Notes: generated from the sequence alone by a model not told the origin. Shown: positions 9,564 through 19,580, counted from the first letter of the stretch. The stretch: 64,000 bases of DNA from Bacteroidota bacterium (GCA_016866255.1 VGMY01000009.1:20787-84786), one strand, 5' to 3'. Program-made: numbers and translations.

Positions 9564-10787
9564 ATGCCAGGTAAAAAGGAATGTTCTTTTTGCGGAAAAG
9601 CAGTTAATCCTCCAAACGTACTGATATCAGGCATCTCTGCATTGATTTGCGACGATTGCGTTGTACAAGCTGGACGAATTGTTGAATCCGAGCGAAAAAC
9701 GTCGTTAACGGAAACAAAAACAGCAGGGTTTAAGTACCTTAAGCCGAAAGAGTTAAACGCCGAGTTGGCCAACTATGTTATAGGCCAAGAGGAAGCGAAA
9801 AAAGTGTTGAGCGTAGCCGTATACAACCACTATAAACGCATTTTAAATCCTGAGTCTCCTGAGGATGTAGAAATCGAAAAGTCGAACATTGTTTTAGTAG
9901 GAAGAACGGGTACTGGGAAAACGTTATTGGCCAGAACGATTGCGCGAATGTTGGATGTGCCTTTCTGTATTGCCGACGCAACCGTATTAACGGAAGCCGG
10001 GTATGTGGGAGAAGATGTTGAAAACATACTTGTTCGCTTACTTCAAGCGGCAGATTACGATGTAGAGAGAGCCCAAAGAGGTATTGTGTTTATTGATGAA
10101 ATTGATAAGATTGCCCGAAAACGCGATAATCCGTCAATTACACGAGACGTCTCTGGAGAAGGTGTCCAGCAAGCTCTGTTGAAACTATTAGAGGGCGCAA
10201 GCGTTAATGTGCCCCCTCAGGGAGGAAGAAAGCATCCCGATCAAAAAATGATTCAAGTCGATACAAAACATATACTTTTCATTTGCGGAGGAGCCTTTGA
10301 CGGGATAGAAAAAATAATCGCTAGCAGGTTGAATAAAAATAAAATTGGCTTCTCAAGCTCCCTACAGGGCCGCATTGAAAACAATGATTTACTCAGCAAT
10401 ATTTCGCCATTAGACTTAAAATCCTACGGCCTTATCCCGGAGTTAATAGGAAGGTTCCCAGTGCTCTCTTACCTTACGCCCCTTGACCGCGGAGCATTGA
10501 AGCGTATTTTAACTGAACCCAAGAATGCCCTGATGAAACAGTTTGTACGCATGTTCCAGCTGGATGGCGTAAAACTTACTTTTGATCAGGAGGTGTTGGA
10601 TTTTATTGTGGATAAAGCGCTGGAATTTCAGCTTGGGGCAAGAGGGCTAAGATCTATTGTTGAGGCTGTTTTTATGGATGCTATGTACGAATTTCCTTCG
10701 TCCACGAAAAAAAAATTACATGTTGATATAAACTATTGTCGTTTGGTTTTTGAAAAAACAAATATCAAAAGGCTCTCGGCGGCTTAA
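9564..10787 (+). CDS. clpX: ATP-dependent Clp protease ATP-binding subunit ClpX
   Basis: A 407-aa AAA+ unfoldase. The N-terminal zinc-binding domain has cysteines at 7, 10, 29 and 32 (CSFC, CDDC). The AAA+ core has Walker A GRTGTGKT, Walker [11 protein letters not shown], the sensor/arginine-finger region [10 protein letters not shown] and the C-terminal helical domain [13 protein letters not shown]. The IGF-type loop appears as KIGFSS. It is encoded one base after clpP; pdhB follows after 25 bp and may be part of the same transcript. Confidence 0.97.
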   Translation: MPGKKECSFCGKAVNPPNVLISGISALICDDCVVQAGRIVESERKTSLTETKTAGFKYLKPKELNAELANYVIGQEEAKKVLSVAVYNHYKRILNPESPEDVEIEKSNIVLVGRTGTGKTLLARTIARMLDVPFCIADATVLTEAGYVGEDVENILVRLLQAADYDVERAQRGIVFIDEIDKIARKRDNPSITRDVSGEGVQQALLKLLEGASVNVPPQGGRKHPDQKMIQVDTKHILFICGGAFDGIEKIIASRLNKNKIGFSSSLQGRIENNDLLSNISPLDLKSYGLIPELIGRFPVLSYLTPLDRGALKRILTEPKNALMKQFVRMFQLDGVKLTFDQEVLDFIVDKALEFQLGARGLRSIVEAVFMDAMYEFPSSTKKKLHVDINYCRLVFEKTNIKRLSAA

Positions 10788-10812
10788 TTAGATGGACGAA
10801 TTATACTAAACA

Positions 10813-11790
10813 ATGAAAACACTTCAATTTCGCGAAGCATTACGAGAGGCCATGTCTGAGGAGATGCGCAGAGATCCATCTGTTTTTTTACTAGGTGAGG
10901 AGGTTGCAGAATACAATGGGGCCTACAAAGTATCCCAAGGGATGTTGGATGAGTTTGGGCCGAAACGAGTTATTGATACGCCGATTGCGGAGTTAGGTTT
11001 TGCTGGAATCGCAGTTGGAGCATCTATGAATGGTCTTCGTCCTGTAGTGGAGTTCATGACCTGGAATTTCGCCATTCTTGCTGCGGATCAAATCATCAAT
11101 TCTGCCGCAAAAATGTTGCAAATGTCGGGAGGACAATACCATTGCCCCATCGTTTTTCGTGGAGGAAACGGCACAGCAGGTCAATTAGCTGCAACACACT
11201 CTCAGAGTTTTGAGGCATTTTACGCACATGTTCCAGGATTGAAAGTCATTACTCCCTCCACCCCGGCAGATGCCAAAGGCCTGTTGAAAGCCGCGATTCG
11301 CGACGAAGATCCCGTGGTTTTTCTCGAATCAGAAAAAATGTACGGCGATAAAGGGGAGGTACCTGAGGGAGAATTCATCATTCCAATCGGTGTCGCTGAC
11401 ATTAAGCGAAAGGGAAGTGATGTGACCGTGGTTTCTTTTGGGAAAATCATTAAAGTTGCTCACGAGGCTGCCGAATTGCTCGCGAAAGAGAATATCCATA
11501 TTGAGATCATTGATTTACGCACCATTCGTCCCATCGATTACCCATGTGTTGTAAATTCCATTAAGAAAACCAACCGCTGTGTTGTTCTGGAAGAATCTTG
11601 GCCCCTGGCAAGCATTTCCTCTGAAATTGCCTACCATTTGCAGCGCCATGCCTTCGATTATCTGGATGCACCGGTGGAAAGAGTTACTCAAACCGATACG
11701 CCTTTTGCCTTTTCTCCAACACTGATCGATGAGGCTTTGCCCAATGTAGATCGCTTAATCAAAGCGGTTAAGAGAACGCTTTACCGCTAA
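10813..11790 (+). CDS. pdhB: Pyruvate dehydrogenase E1 component, beta subunit
   Basis: A 325-aa E1-beta of the alpha2beta2 type. It has the N-terminal ALREAMSEEM segment, the TPP-interacting region LGEEVAEYNGAYKVSQG with its glutamate, AELGFAGIAVGASMNG, and the C-terminal transketolase domain with IDLRTIRPID and EESWPLASISSEIA. It acts with PdhA (not in the window) and the E2/E3 components to make acetyl-CoA. A branched-chain 2-oxoacid dehydrogenase beta subunit is the nearest alternative, but the stand-alone form close to clpX looks like the flavobacterial PdhB. The gene ends 2 bp from the convergent esterase gene, with no visible terminator. Confidence 0.88.
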   Translation: MKTLQFREALREAMSEEMRRDPSVFLLGEEVAEYNGAYKVSQGMLDEFGPKRVIDTPIAELGFAGIAVGASMNGLRPVVEFMTWNFAILAADQIINSAAKMLQMSGGQYHCPIVFRGGNGTAGQLAATHSQSFEAFYAHVPGLKVITPSTPADAKGLLKAAIRDEDPVVFLESEKMYGDKGEVPEGEFIIPIGVADIKRKGSDVTVVSFGKIIKVAHEAAELLAKENIHIEIIDLRTIRPIDYPCVVNSIKKTNRCVVLEESWPLASISSEIAYHLQRHAFDYLDAPVERVTQTDTPFAFSPTLIDEALPNVDRLIKAVKRTLYR

Positions 11791-11792
11791 AC

Positions 11793-13208
11793 TTAACGTT
11801 TTACGTATCGTACCAGACCTATGCGTTGGTTGTTGCGTGAGAGTTCAACGAGATACATACCCTGCGTCAAAGATCGAATGTCGATAGGACCCTTATCTTC
11901 GGTGGATAAAATTTTCACTCCGTTCATGGCGTAAAGTGTCACAACCATCGGAAGGCCATCGCTAATTATAACGTTAAGTTCCTGGTTGCCCGGATTGGGT
12001 ATTAGTTGAAATTGGACGATTTCATGTTGAAGGTTCAGCGTTTGACAAATTTCTGTACTGCTGATTTGTGGGGCAAAAAATTGGGCTATTTCTAGTTGAC
12101 GTTGGTTCATGTCGTCGTAGGCATGGCAAGGTGCGTTGATTTGGTCAAGACAACTTCCTTGAAGGAAAGCATATTGGTACGGAAATGCATTTGCGGTGAA
12201 GTGATTTTGAATGGTATATCCGTAATTGTTTTGGTTGTTCCAATCGCTGATGCTTTGACCGCCATGTACCACAGGAGTGTTGGCGATGGCGTTGCAATTA
12301 TATCCATTCGTCAAACACCAATCCAATCCCCATAACACCTGTTTGCTGTCAATGGGAACCATAAGATCACAGGGTTTATGGTAGGAGTAAATGCTGGGCT
12401 TGACCTTGTTTGCTGGGTGCACTTGCAAAAGATCCGACATCAATGCGCCAAAAATGTTTCCAATTCCCTTGATAGTAAAATTCACCAAACTCGGCTCTAT
12501 GTCACCCTCTATGCCTCCTAAATCGGGCCGTGGGATGCTATTGCCAAAGGTCTCTCCAGCATTGTGGGAACAATTCATGGCATTCGGATGAGGAGCGGTT
12601 AGGGGATTGAGGGCATAGGTTGATGCTGGACGCTCCGAAGCATCGTTCATGAGGCCAATACCCAGCGCAATAAAGGCTCCCGCACTTTCACCAACAAGAA
12701 AAACATTGTTGGTATCTATCGCGTAGGTTTGGTTACGGTTCATTAAATACCGCAATGCTCCCTTTCCGTCCTGTATGCCACGGTAACATGCACGAAACCA
12801 TTCGGCGCTGTCAGAGGCAAATAGGCAAGGATAGTTGGGATAGTTGCAATTCCAAGCATTATCATCTGAAAGGAATCCCAAACGATAAGAAATACTGGCA
12901 GTGACATAACCGCGCCGCGCAAATTCCTTGCAATAGTCTTGTACGCTCGCATCGTTCTTACTGCCCATAACGAATACTCCTCCATGAATCACAACCATCA
13001 ATGGCCAACGGGATGTTTGATTCGGATTCGAACATTGGGGAGAATATATATCCATGTAAAGGTTGACGTTATTTCCGTTGAAATCAACGGCGCTGCCGTA
13101 GGCAACATTTAAAACGCTGTCATAAGAATACTGTTGGTCAACCCAATTTTGGGATTGCGCAATGAAATGGACTCCCAAAGCAAGCAAGATAAATACGGTT
13201 TTTTTCAT
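11793..13208 (-). CDS. Secreted carboxylesterase-like alpha/beta hydrolase with T9SS sorting domain
   Basis: A 471-aa secreted enzyme. The ORF track begins at 13445, inside the upstream gene, but the ATG at 13208 starts a clear signal peptide (MKKTVFILLALGVHFIAQSQ). The hydrolase has the oxyanion motif VIHGGVFVMGS and the nucleophile elbow GESAGAF, as in type-B carboxylesterases/lipases. The last 80 residues (LIPNPGNQELNV ... QGMYLVELSRNN) are a T9SS type-A sorting domain, so it should cross the outer membrane by T9SS. The substrate is unknown. It lies downstream of a secreted subtilase, separated from it by a terminator. Confidence 0.82.
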   Translation of the reverse strand: MKKTVFILLALGVHFIAQSQNWVDQQYSYDSVLNVAYGSAVDFNGNNVNLYMDIYSPQCSNPNQTSRWPLMVVIHGGVFVMGSKNDASVQDYCKEFARRGYVTASISYRLGFLSDDNAWNCNYPNYPCLFASDSAEWFRACYRGIQDGKGALRYLMNRNQTYAIDTNNVFLVGESAGAFIALGIGLMNDASERPASTYALNPLTAPHPNAMNCSHNAGETFGNSIPRPDLGGIEGDIEPSLVNFTIKGIGNIFGALMSDLLQVHPANKVKPSIYSYHKPCDLMVPIDSKQVLWGLDWCLTNGYNCNAIANTPVVHGGQSISDWNNQNNYGYTIQNHFTANAFPYQYAFLQGSCLDQINAPCHAYDDMNQRQLEIAQFFAPQISSTEICQTLNLQHEIVQFQLIPNPGNQELNVIISDGLPMVVTLYAMNGVKILSTEDKGPIDIRSLTQGMYLVELSRNNQRIGLVRYVKR

Positions 13209-13230
13209 AATTTCTTTCAAAGCTAAAAAA

Positions 13231-13256
13231 AAAAGGGACCAAAGTCCCTTTTTTTT
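13231..13256 (-). terminator. Rho-independent terminator of the subtilase gene
   Basis: AAAAGGGAC, a CAAA loop and GTCCCTTTT form a stem with A/T runs on both sides. It sits between the stop of the minus-strand subtilase gene and the start of the esterase gene. Confidence 0.8.
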
Positions 13257-13267
13257 TAAATTCCTAC

Positions 13268-15400
13268 TTAAATAATCACCAGTTGTCGGCTTGCCGTTGA
13301 TCCATTCACTCCAATCACTTTCACAGAGTATAATCCTGATGGAAGGTCTAATACTTCGGTGGTTTGGGTATTGAAAATTTTCTTTGTCAATATTACACTT
13401 CCCATTTGGTTGACAATGATCAATTGAGAAGCGGCTCCTTTCCACTTGATGCGAACGTCACCGTCAGAAGGATTAGGTGATAAGTTTAAGCTTACATCCA
13501 TCAATGAATTCGTGTTTGCGGTTGTTTCGTTTTCTACTACGAAGTCCATTTCTGTTACACATCCGTTGGCATCAGTGACGGTTACGGTGTAGATCCCAGC
13601 TTCTAGGTCGCCAATGTTTTGCGTTGTAGCTCCATTAGACCATTCAAAGCTGTAACCTGGAGTTCCTCCGTTAACCGTAAGCTTGATTTTTCCTTCGTTG
13701 TTGCCAAAGTCAGCATCAATGTCGGCGCTTATTTCCGTGGCTTGCGGTTCCGTTACATAAAAGTTGCCAAAGGTGCTGCAACCGTTGATATCCGCTATGG
13801 TTACTTGGTAGTTGCCAGCGGTAAGGTTGGAAACCGTACTTCCCGTTGCTCCGTTGTTCCACGTGTATGTATACGTCGGGGTTCCTTGAGCCACGGTTAC
13901 ATTGATGGATCCGTTTTCTCCTCCGTTGCATATTACGTTATGTACCATACTGTTGTCGATTACCGGTGTAGAATTCTGAATTACCATATTTTGAGAAAGC
14001 GTGCACCCATGTGCATCGATGAGCGTTACGGAATAATTACCGGAGTTTAATCCTGCATTGTTGACACCTGTTGCTCCGTTGCTCCAAACGTATTGGTAAG
14101 GCTCCTGACCATTGGAAGGACTTAGGGTAATGCTCCCCTCGCCTTCAACGCACCCGTTGTAGGTATGAATCGTTAAATCTAAGGTATTAGGTGCTTGTAA
14201 AGCTGCTTGCACTGCGTCGAAAGCATTGAGCCTTCCTGCCCCTAAAAGTCCTGCATAGGAAGGATTTAAGGCATCGATATCCTGCGCTGTATTTTTAAGG
14301 ATGGTCTCGATTTGATCATTGCTTAAGCAAGGATTTGCACTTAACATTAAGGCAACCGTACCTGTAACAAATGGAGCGGCCAAAGAAGACCCTGACGCCG
14401 TCCCATAATGGGTTACATCCAACGGAATATTGATATCAAAACCGGGTGCACTTAGGTCAACTCGACCGTTGTGTTGATGCGCTGTAGAAGGATCTCCTAT
14501 AATTGCTTCATGGTTATCGTGATCTCCGATGCTGGTAACGGCAAATACTCGATCGTAGGCTGCAGGATAGGTTAAAGCGCCTGCATCTCCGCACGTAGTT
14601 CCGTTGCCCGCTGCTGCAATGATAAAGGTTCCGTTGCTATACACTTCGTTAATTACTGCTTGCTCAAAGGAACTGGGGGTACATCCTGAAAACCAACTGA
14701 TGTTGATTACATCAATTCCCGCATAGGTGGCAACCAGTAGCTCATTGAAGTCCATTTTATAAAATGCAATGGAAGAATTAAAGCCTATGGAACTGTTTCC
14801 AACGAAATTCTCGGTATTTCCTGCTGCGAGGCTCGCAACCGCTGTTCCGTGATCGGGGGATAAACTGTTGTTGCTATCGTAATAGGCGATTTTCCCTGCT
14901 AACTCCTCGTGAGTTGGGTTCAAGTTCTCATCGCTGATACCCACAACAAATGCACTGTTGGAATGCGAAAGGTCCCAGGCTTGGGGAGCTTTGATCAGGT
15001 CAAGTGCATAGTTCGAACTAAAGGCAGCGTGGTAATCGTTGGGAATATACAGCGTATGATATTCAGGAGCACGCTCAATTTCAGCAACTATGCTGGGGAA
15101 GTTTCTTAACGTTTGAGTTAAGGTGCTTTCGTCGCATGTGCATTGGAAAGAAAACACGTTTAAGAGTTGCTCGTTTTTTGAGTTGGGAAGTGCTTGCACA
15201 ATGCCATTGACACCCACCTGACTCAAGGCACTTGCCAAAGAGCCATTTGCCGCTGCTATGGTTCCATTAGGAAGAACGGTGGGAATTTGTACATCGTCAT
15301 AAATTCTAGCCCATACACTATTATACTGAGCTTTAGCGCCGAAGGCACTGAGTCCTAGCATTCCTGCTAATAAGATTCCGAAGTTGTTTTGCTTTTTCAT
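13268..15400 (-). CDS. Secreted S8 subtilisin-like protease with three SprB-type repeats and T9SS sorting domain
   Basis: A 710-aa exported peptidase. A signal peptide (about 1-24) and a propeptide-like region are followed by the S8 domain with Asp157 (VGISDENL), His184 (SPDHGTAVA), the oxyanion Asn in AAAGNGT and Ser339 (GSSLAAP). Three SprB-type repeats follow at about 410-470, 480-545 and 550-620, each with a YxxxWSNGAT-like core (TYTWNNGATG, SFEWSNGATT) and ending near GCT/GCS/GCV. The C-terminus (LNLSPNPSDGD ... LPSGLYSVKVI) is a T9SS type-A sorting signal. It is likely a cell-surface or extracellular protease. A 170-bp upstream gap with a CATCTTTG -7-like box on the minus strand probably holds its promoter. 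Confidence 0.9.
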   Translation of the reverse strand: MKKQNNFGILLAGMLGLSAFGAKAQYNSVWARIYDDVQIPTVLPNGTIAAANGSLASALSQVGVNGIVQALPNSKNEQLLNVFSFQCTCDESTLTQTLRNFPSIVAEIERAPEYHTLYIPNDYHAAFSSNYALDLIKAPQAWDLSHSNSAFVVGISDENLNPTHEELAGKIAYYDSNNSLSPDHGTAVASLAAGNTENFVGNSSIGFNSSIAFYKMDFNELLVATYAGIDVINISWFSGCTPSSFEQAVINEVYSNGTFIIAAAGNGTTCGDAGALTYPAAYDRVFAVTSIGDHDNHEAIIGDPSTAHQHNGRVDLSAPGFDINIPLDVTHYGTASGSSLAAPFVTGTVALMLSANPCLSNDQIETILKNTAQDIDALNPSYAGLLGAGRLNAFDAVQAALQAPNTLDLTIHTYNGCVEGEGSITLSPSNGQEPYQYVWSNGATGVNNAGLNSGNYSVTLIDAHGCTLSQNMVIQNSTPVIDNSMVHNVICNGGENGSINVTVAQGTPTYTYTWNNGATGSTVSNLTAGNYQVTIADINGCSTFGNFYVTEPQATEISADIDADFGNNEGKIKLTVNGGTPGYSFEWSNGATTQNIGDLEAGIYTVTVTDANGCVTEMDFVVENETTANTNSLMDVSLNLSPNPSDGDVRIKWKGAASQLIIVNQMGSVILTKKIFNTQTTEVLDLPSGLYSVKVIGVNGSTASRQLVII

Positions 15401-15570
15401 AATTTACGTTTTAAAAGTTAATTTCCGTTTTCTGAGACAAAGATGGTGGAGGCATTATTATCGATGTCCGAATCTCTTGATTTCGTGATGCTAAATACCA
15501 TCAACCACACACCAGAGAATACGTATTTGTACGTTGAGATTACGGTTTTACACGTAGTTTTAACGAATTT

Positions 15571-16647
15571 CTACCGCAGAGCGTGGCGGTATAGCACGAT
15601 GGATGTGACGCCAAAAAGTAGGTTGGGAATCCATACGGCAATAACTGCAGGTATGCCCAAGTTTAAGGCCGAAACGGCCATGATTTTCATGGAAAAGATA
15701 TAGACGAAAACAAAAGCGAGTCCAATGGCAATGCTCATTCCAATTCCTCCTCGTCGTTTTTGCGAGGACACCGAAAACCCAATGAGTGTGAGAATGTATG
15801 TCGCAAAGGGATAGGATGTACGCTGATGAAGTTCTATTTCATAAAAAGGCACACGAGACGAACCTTTGTTTTTTTCTTTGGATATCATTTGCGATAGCTC
15901 GAGAGAGGTCATGGTTTCAGCAACGTTCTCCCTTTGGGCCATTTCCTGTATCGAAAAATTAAATACCGTATCCATTGATCGAACCTGTCGTAAAGTACCT
16001 TTTGGAAACTGTAATTGTTTGAGGTAAACATGGTTCAATTTCCAGCGATACGTGTTCGGTATATTTTCAGCGGTGTTGGCTTTTAAGAAAAATACGGGCT
16101 TACCTAAACTATCCCAACGTTGAACAATCAGGTTCGATACCTTGCCTTCGTCGTTGGTATAATTGGAAAAATAAACGGTGGTGTTATTGGGGTAATCCGC
16201 GTGATAATCTTGAACAGTCATCACATCTCGGTAATATTTTTCCTCAAACCCAAGACGAAGCTTGTTGGCGTTGGGTACGATAAAATGATTCAGAAGAAGC
16301 GATAGCACCATAAGAACCGTTGCTGAGAGCATGTACGGACGCAAGAAACGGAGCATTGGTTTACCAGAATAAAACATAGGAATTAACTCGGTGTCTTGGG
16401 CAAGTTTAGCCGTAAACCAAATCACCGAGATAAACACAATCATCGAGGAAAACATGTTGCCGTGAAATAGGAAAAAACTGAAATAGTATTCAAAAATAAT
16501 GGCGTGAACAGGGGCTTTATTGGAGATGAATTCGCTCAGTTTTTCAGAAACATCAAATACCATCGCAAAAAGCATAATGATGGTCAGCATGAAAAAAAAC
16601 GTGCTTAAAAATTTGCGAACAATATATTTATCGAGGATACTAAGCAT
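15571..16647 (-). CDS. LptF/LptG family permease (YjgP/YjgQ)
   Basis: A 358-aa inner-membrane permease of the LPS export ABC transporter. The N-terminus LDKYIVRKFLSTFFFML is typical. Transmembrane helices lie at about 12-32, 55-75 and 100-118, and a C-terminal group at about 280-350 encloses a periplasmic jellyroll domain. LptF and LptG are hard to separate from sequence alone; placement next to tgt is the arrangement I associate with LptG in Bacteroidota. Its ATG directly abuts the tgt stop codon, so the two genes are co-transcribed. Confidence 0.88.
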   Translation of the reverse strand: MLSILDKYIVRKFLSTFFFMLTIIMLFAMVFDVSEKLSEFISNKAPVHAIIFEYYFSFFLFHGNMFSSMIVFISVIWFTAKLAQDTELIPMFYSGKPMLRFLRPYMLSATVLMVLSLLLNHFIVPNANKLRLGFEEKYYRDVMTVQDYHADYPNNTTVYFSNYTNDEGKVSNLIVQRWDSLGKPVFFLKANTAENIPNTYRWKLNHVYLKQLQFPKGTLRQVRSMDTVFNFSIQEMAQRENVAETMTSLELSQMISKEKNKGSSRVPFYEIELHQRTSYPFATYILTLIGFSVSSQKRRGGIGMSIAIGLAFVFVYIFSMKIMAVSALNLGIPAVIAVWIPNLLFGVTSIVLYRHALR

Positions 16648-17778
16648 TCAGAGTCGTCGTTTCAATCGTGGGATTAGTTGTTTTTTCCAACTAAGAAAAG
16701 TGCCGTTTTCTATATGCTCACGGGCTTCTTTCATCAGATCTAGGTAAAATGTGAGGTTGTGCAGCGTGGCCAGTTGAAGCCCCAAATTTTCCTGAGTGCG
16801 GAACAAATGCCGTAAGTAAGCTTTTGTGTAAAATTGGTCACTAACTAAACGTGACTGGGGGTCAATTGCTGTAAAATCGAATTCCCATCGCTTATTTTTG
16901 ATATTAATGTTCCCCTCTCGGGTATACAAGAGACCGTGTCGTGCGTTACGGCTTGGCAATACACAATCAAACATGTCGATTCCTAAGCCTATGCACTCCA
17001 GTAAATTCCAAGGGGTACCAACACCCATGAGGTATCTGGCTTTGCTTTTAGGAAGTATATCGGTAACGACATTGGTCATATCGTACAATACTTCTTCAGG
17101 TTCTCCCACGGAAAGGCCACCTATTGCAATTCCAAGCTCCCCGTGTTCCGACATAAATTCGGCAGATGATCTGCGCAAATCGGGATAAACGGAACCTTGT
17201 ACGATGGGAAACATAGTCTGTTCATGCCCATATTTGGGCTTTGTTCTCTTCATTTGTTGATTGCACCGAATCAACCAGTCATGGGTTAATTTTAAAGATT
17301 TCTTGGCATAATTATAGTCGCAAGGGTAAGGTGTACATTCGTCAAAAGCCATGATAATGTCTGCACCAATGGAGCGTTGAACGTCAATGGACGACTCGGG
17401 AGTGAACCAATGGTAACTGCCGTCGAGATGACTTTGAAAACGTACCCCTTCCTCGGTAATCTTTCTCGAATTTGCTAAGGAATATACCTGATAGCCGCCA
17501 CTATCCGTCAGAAGAGGCCCGTCCCAATGCATAAAAGCATGCAATCCTCCTGCAGCTTCCATAACCTCCATGCCAGGACGCATGTACAAGTGATAGGTAT
17601 TTCCAAGTACAATTTGGGCTTGGATTTCTTCTTTTAATTCCTTTTGGTGTATACCCTTCACCGTAGCGGCTGTTCCTACCGGCATAAAAATGGGCGTATC
17701 AACATTTCCATGATCAGTATGCAGTTTGCCTGTTCTTGCCTTCGTTTGGGAATCGTTCATCAAGGGACTAAAGTGCAT
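16648..17778 (-). CDS. tgt: Queuine tRNA-ribosyltransferase
   Basis: Exchanges G34 for preQ1 in GUN-decoding tRNAs, a queuosine step. The sequence has TPIFMPVGTAATVKG, the catalytic Asp region LTDSGGYQVYSLA, the base-recognition segment AFDECTPYPCDYNYA and the YLMGVGTPWNLLE region. The zinc-binding CxC of many family members is not obvious at the C-terminus. The ORF runs to 17805, but the ATG at 17778 fits the family length (376 aa) and lies downstream of a TATCTTTG -7-like box (17803-17810) that falls inside the longer reading. A QueD-like gene is also in the window (29222-29626). Confidence 0.93.
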   Translation of the reverse strand: MHFSPLMNDSQTKARTGKLHTDHGNVDTPIFMPVGTAATVKGIHQKELKEEIQAQIVLGNTYHLYMRPGMEVMEAAGGLHAFMHWDGPLLTDSGGYQVYSLANSRKITEEGVRFQSHLDGSYHWFTPESSIDVQRSIGADIIMAFDECTPYPCDYNYAKKSLKLTHDWLIRCNQQMKRTKPKYGHEQTMFPIVQGSVYPDLRRSSAEFMSEHGELGIAIGGLSVGEPEEVLYDMTNVVTDILPKSKARYLMGVGTPWNLLECIGLGIDMFDCVLPSRNARHGLLYTREGNINIKNKRWEFDFTAIDPQSRLVSDQFYTKAYLRHLFRTQENLGLQLATLHNLTFYLDLMKEAREHIENGTFLSWKKQLIPRLKRRL

Positions 17779-17853
17779 AAGGCTGTTGATAAAAATCAAG
17801 TTCAAAGATACAGCTATTTGTTTTCCTGTCCCATCTTTGCATTTTTACTACCT

Positions 17854-18981
17854 ATGCAAGATTCTCAGGTTCTCATACCTTGCATTTTAGCAATTTTTTA
17901 CGCTTCCTTGTTGCTTAATGGAACTTACGTTATTTTTGTTTACGTTCGCTTTTTGCGTTTGAAAACGCCTTCGGAGCTTGCTCAAGATGCTGACTTACCC
18001 CCTTTGAGTGTTTTGATTGCGGCACGAAATGAATCGGAGAATCTTTACGAATTATTGCCCAAAGTAATGGAACAAGATTATCCTTGTTTTGAAGTTGTGG
18101 TGGTCAACAATCAATCGACGGACGAGAGCATTTGGTTGTTGAAGGCTTACGAACACCAATTTCCAAATCTTAGAATAGTCCAACTTGAAAAAAGTCGACA
18201 CATACGTCCAGGAAAAAAACTGCCCTTAACCTTGGCGGTTAAAGCCGCTAAATTTGATCATTTTGTATTTACGGATGCAGATTGTATTCCTTCCTCGCGC
18301 AATTGGTTACGAACTATGGCACAGGGTTTTGTTCAGTCGAAAGAAATTGTCATTGGATATGGACCGCATCGAAAAAAACAGGGGTTTTTAAATCGTTTAA
18401 TTCGGTTTGATACCGCGTTTATCGCAATAAACTATTGTTCTTTTGCGTTATTAGGTTTACCGTATATGGGCGTTGGAAGAAATTTGGCATACTCCAGAAA
18501 GGTTTACGAAAGCGTAGGAGGCTTTAAATCGCATTATCATTTGGTATCGGGCGATGACGACCTATTAATCCAACAAGCTGCAAAACAGCGGAATTATACG
18601 GTGCAAATTGCGCCAGAGGCCTTTTGCTATTCGGATGCACACACGGAGTGGTTTCGCTGGAAACTTCAAAAAGCAAGGCACTTTTCTACCTCCGTGAGAT
18701 ACAATGTTATTAAAAAGTCGTTGTTAGGAATATATCCTCTGACGATGTGGTTGGTGGCTATTAGTTTTATTCTTTTGTGCCTGACAAGTAATGTGGGGTT
18801 TTATGGGATTGGATTATTGGGTGGAGTAGTTCTGTTGAAATGGGCTGTATTGGGAAGTGGATTACGGAAATTGAAAGAGCCTGGGTTGGCCGTGTTTTTT
18901 CCTTTTTGGGAACTGGTTTATGCACTTATCATTCCCATGCTTTATTTGTCAGTGATACGAAAAGCCGCGAATAAATGGTAG
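17854..18981 (+). CDS. Membrane-associated family 2 glycosyltransferase
   Basis: A 375-aa GT-A glycosyltransferase. A hydrophobic N-terminal helix (about 6-28) precedes the catalytic domain with SVLIAARNESENLYELL, the nucleotide-binding EVVVVNNQSTDES, the metal-binding FTDADCIPSS and the GDDDLLIQQA acceptor motif. Two or three C-terminal membrane helices follow (about 290-370). The ORF track begins upstream at 17644 inside the divergent tgt gene; the ATG at 17854 gives the normal family start. The product is unknown; candidates are glycolipids or cell-wall polymers. The stop overlaps the sigma-factor start by 7 bp. Confidence 0.82.
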   Translation: MQDSQVLIPCILAIFYASLLLNGTYVIFVYVRFLRLKTPSELAQDADLPPLSVLIAARNESENLYELLPKVMEQDYPCFEVVVVNNQSTDESIWLLKAYEHQFPNLRIVQLEKSRHIRPGKKLPLTLAVKAAKFDHFVFTDADCIPSSRNWLRTMAQGFVQSKEIVIGYGPHRKKQGFLNRLIRFDTAFIAINYCSFALLGLPYMGVGRNLAYSRKVYESVGGFKSHYHLVSGDDDLLIQQAAKQRNYTVQIAPEAFCYSDAHTEWFRWKLQKARHFSTSVRYNVIKKSLLGIYPLTMWLVAISFILLCLTSNVGFYGIGLLGGVVLLKWAVLGSGLRKLKEPGLAVFFPFWELVYALIIPMLYLSVIRKAANKW

Positions 18982-19580
18982 AAATAGAACACCTTTCCGA
19001 TAAAGCCAAACACGATTTAATCCTTATCGATAAAGCTAAGGAAGGAAATCAGGCGGCCTATGCTGAATTGATGGAACGCTATCGTGAATCCATTTATTTT
19101 ATGATGCTCAAAATGGTCAAGAATGCCGACGATGCGGATGATTTAACCATTGAGGCCTTTGGCAAAGCATTTAATCGGATAGATCAGTATTCCCCGAGCT
19201 TTGCCTTCAGTACTTGGCTTTTTAAAATTGCTTCCAATAACGGGATTGATTTTATCCGCAAAAAACGCCTGTCGGTGCTTTCCATGGATCAGGGTATTCC
19301 AAACTCGGAAGGAGATGCGGTTCGCATTGATGCAAAAGCAGCAGTGAACAACCCTGAGGAGTCGATGATGCAGGACCAAAAGATCACCCACATGCGCTTA
19401 CTTGTCAGTAAGTTGAAGCCTAGGTACCGCCAATTGGTCGAAAAACGTTATTTCGAAGAACTGTCTTATGAAGAAATCGCCGAAGAGTTGAACCTTCCCC
19501 TGGGTACCGTTAAAGCTCAGCTGTTTCGTGCCCGCGATTTCTTGGCGGGAATGATGGATAAAACCAAGGACACGATATAG
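18975..19580 (+). CDS. RNA polymerase sigma factor, sigma-70/ECF family
   Basis: A 201-aa sigma factor. Region 2 spans about residues 24-95 (YAELMERYRESIYFMML, DDLTIEAFGKAFNRIDQY, FSTWLFKIASNNGIDFIRKKR). Region 4 spans about 140-195 (LSYEEIAEELNLPLGTVKAQLFRARD). The linker is longer than in small ECF factors. No anti-sigma gene is adjacent; the gene sits between a glycosyltransferase (7-bp overlap) and rsmG. This constitutive-looking context suggests a conserved housekeeping role rather than a classical stress ECF pair. Confidence 0.9.
   Translation: MVEIEHLSDKAKHDLILIDKAKEGNQAAYAELMERYRESIYFMMLKMVKNADDADDLTIEAFGKAFNRIDQYSPSFAFSTWLFKIASNNGIDFIRKKRLSVLSMDQGIPNSEGDAVRIDAKAAVNNPEESMMQDQKITHMRLLVSKLKPRYRQLVEKRYFEELSYEEIAEELNLPLGTVKAQLFRARDFLAGMMDKTKDTI

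Noticed and set aside
13619-14050. 143-aa plus-strand ORF
   Set aside because: Antisense to the SprB-like repeats of the subtilase; its length reflects the repeats' codon pattern.
15443-15703. 86-aa ORF in the gap upstream of the subtilase
   Set aside because: It runs into the lptG-like gene antisense and has no recognisable features; the gap more likely holds the subtilase promoter.
17644-17853. N-terminal extension of the family 2 glycosyltransferase ORF
   Set aside because: This part is antisense to tgt; the membrane helix and normal start begin at 17854.
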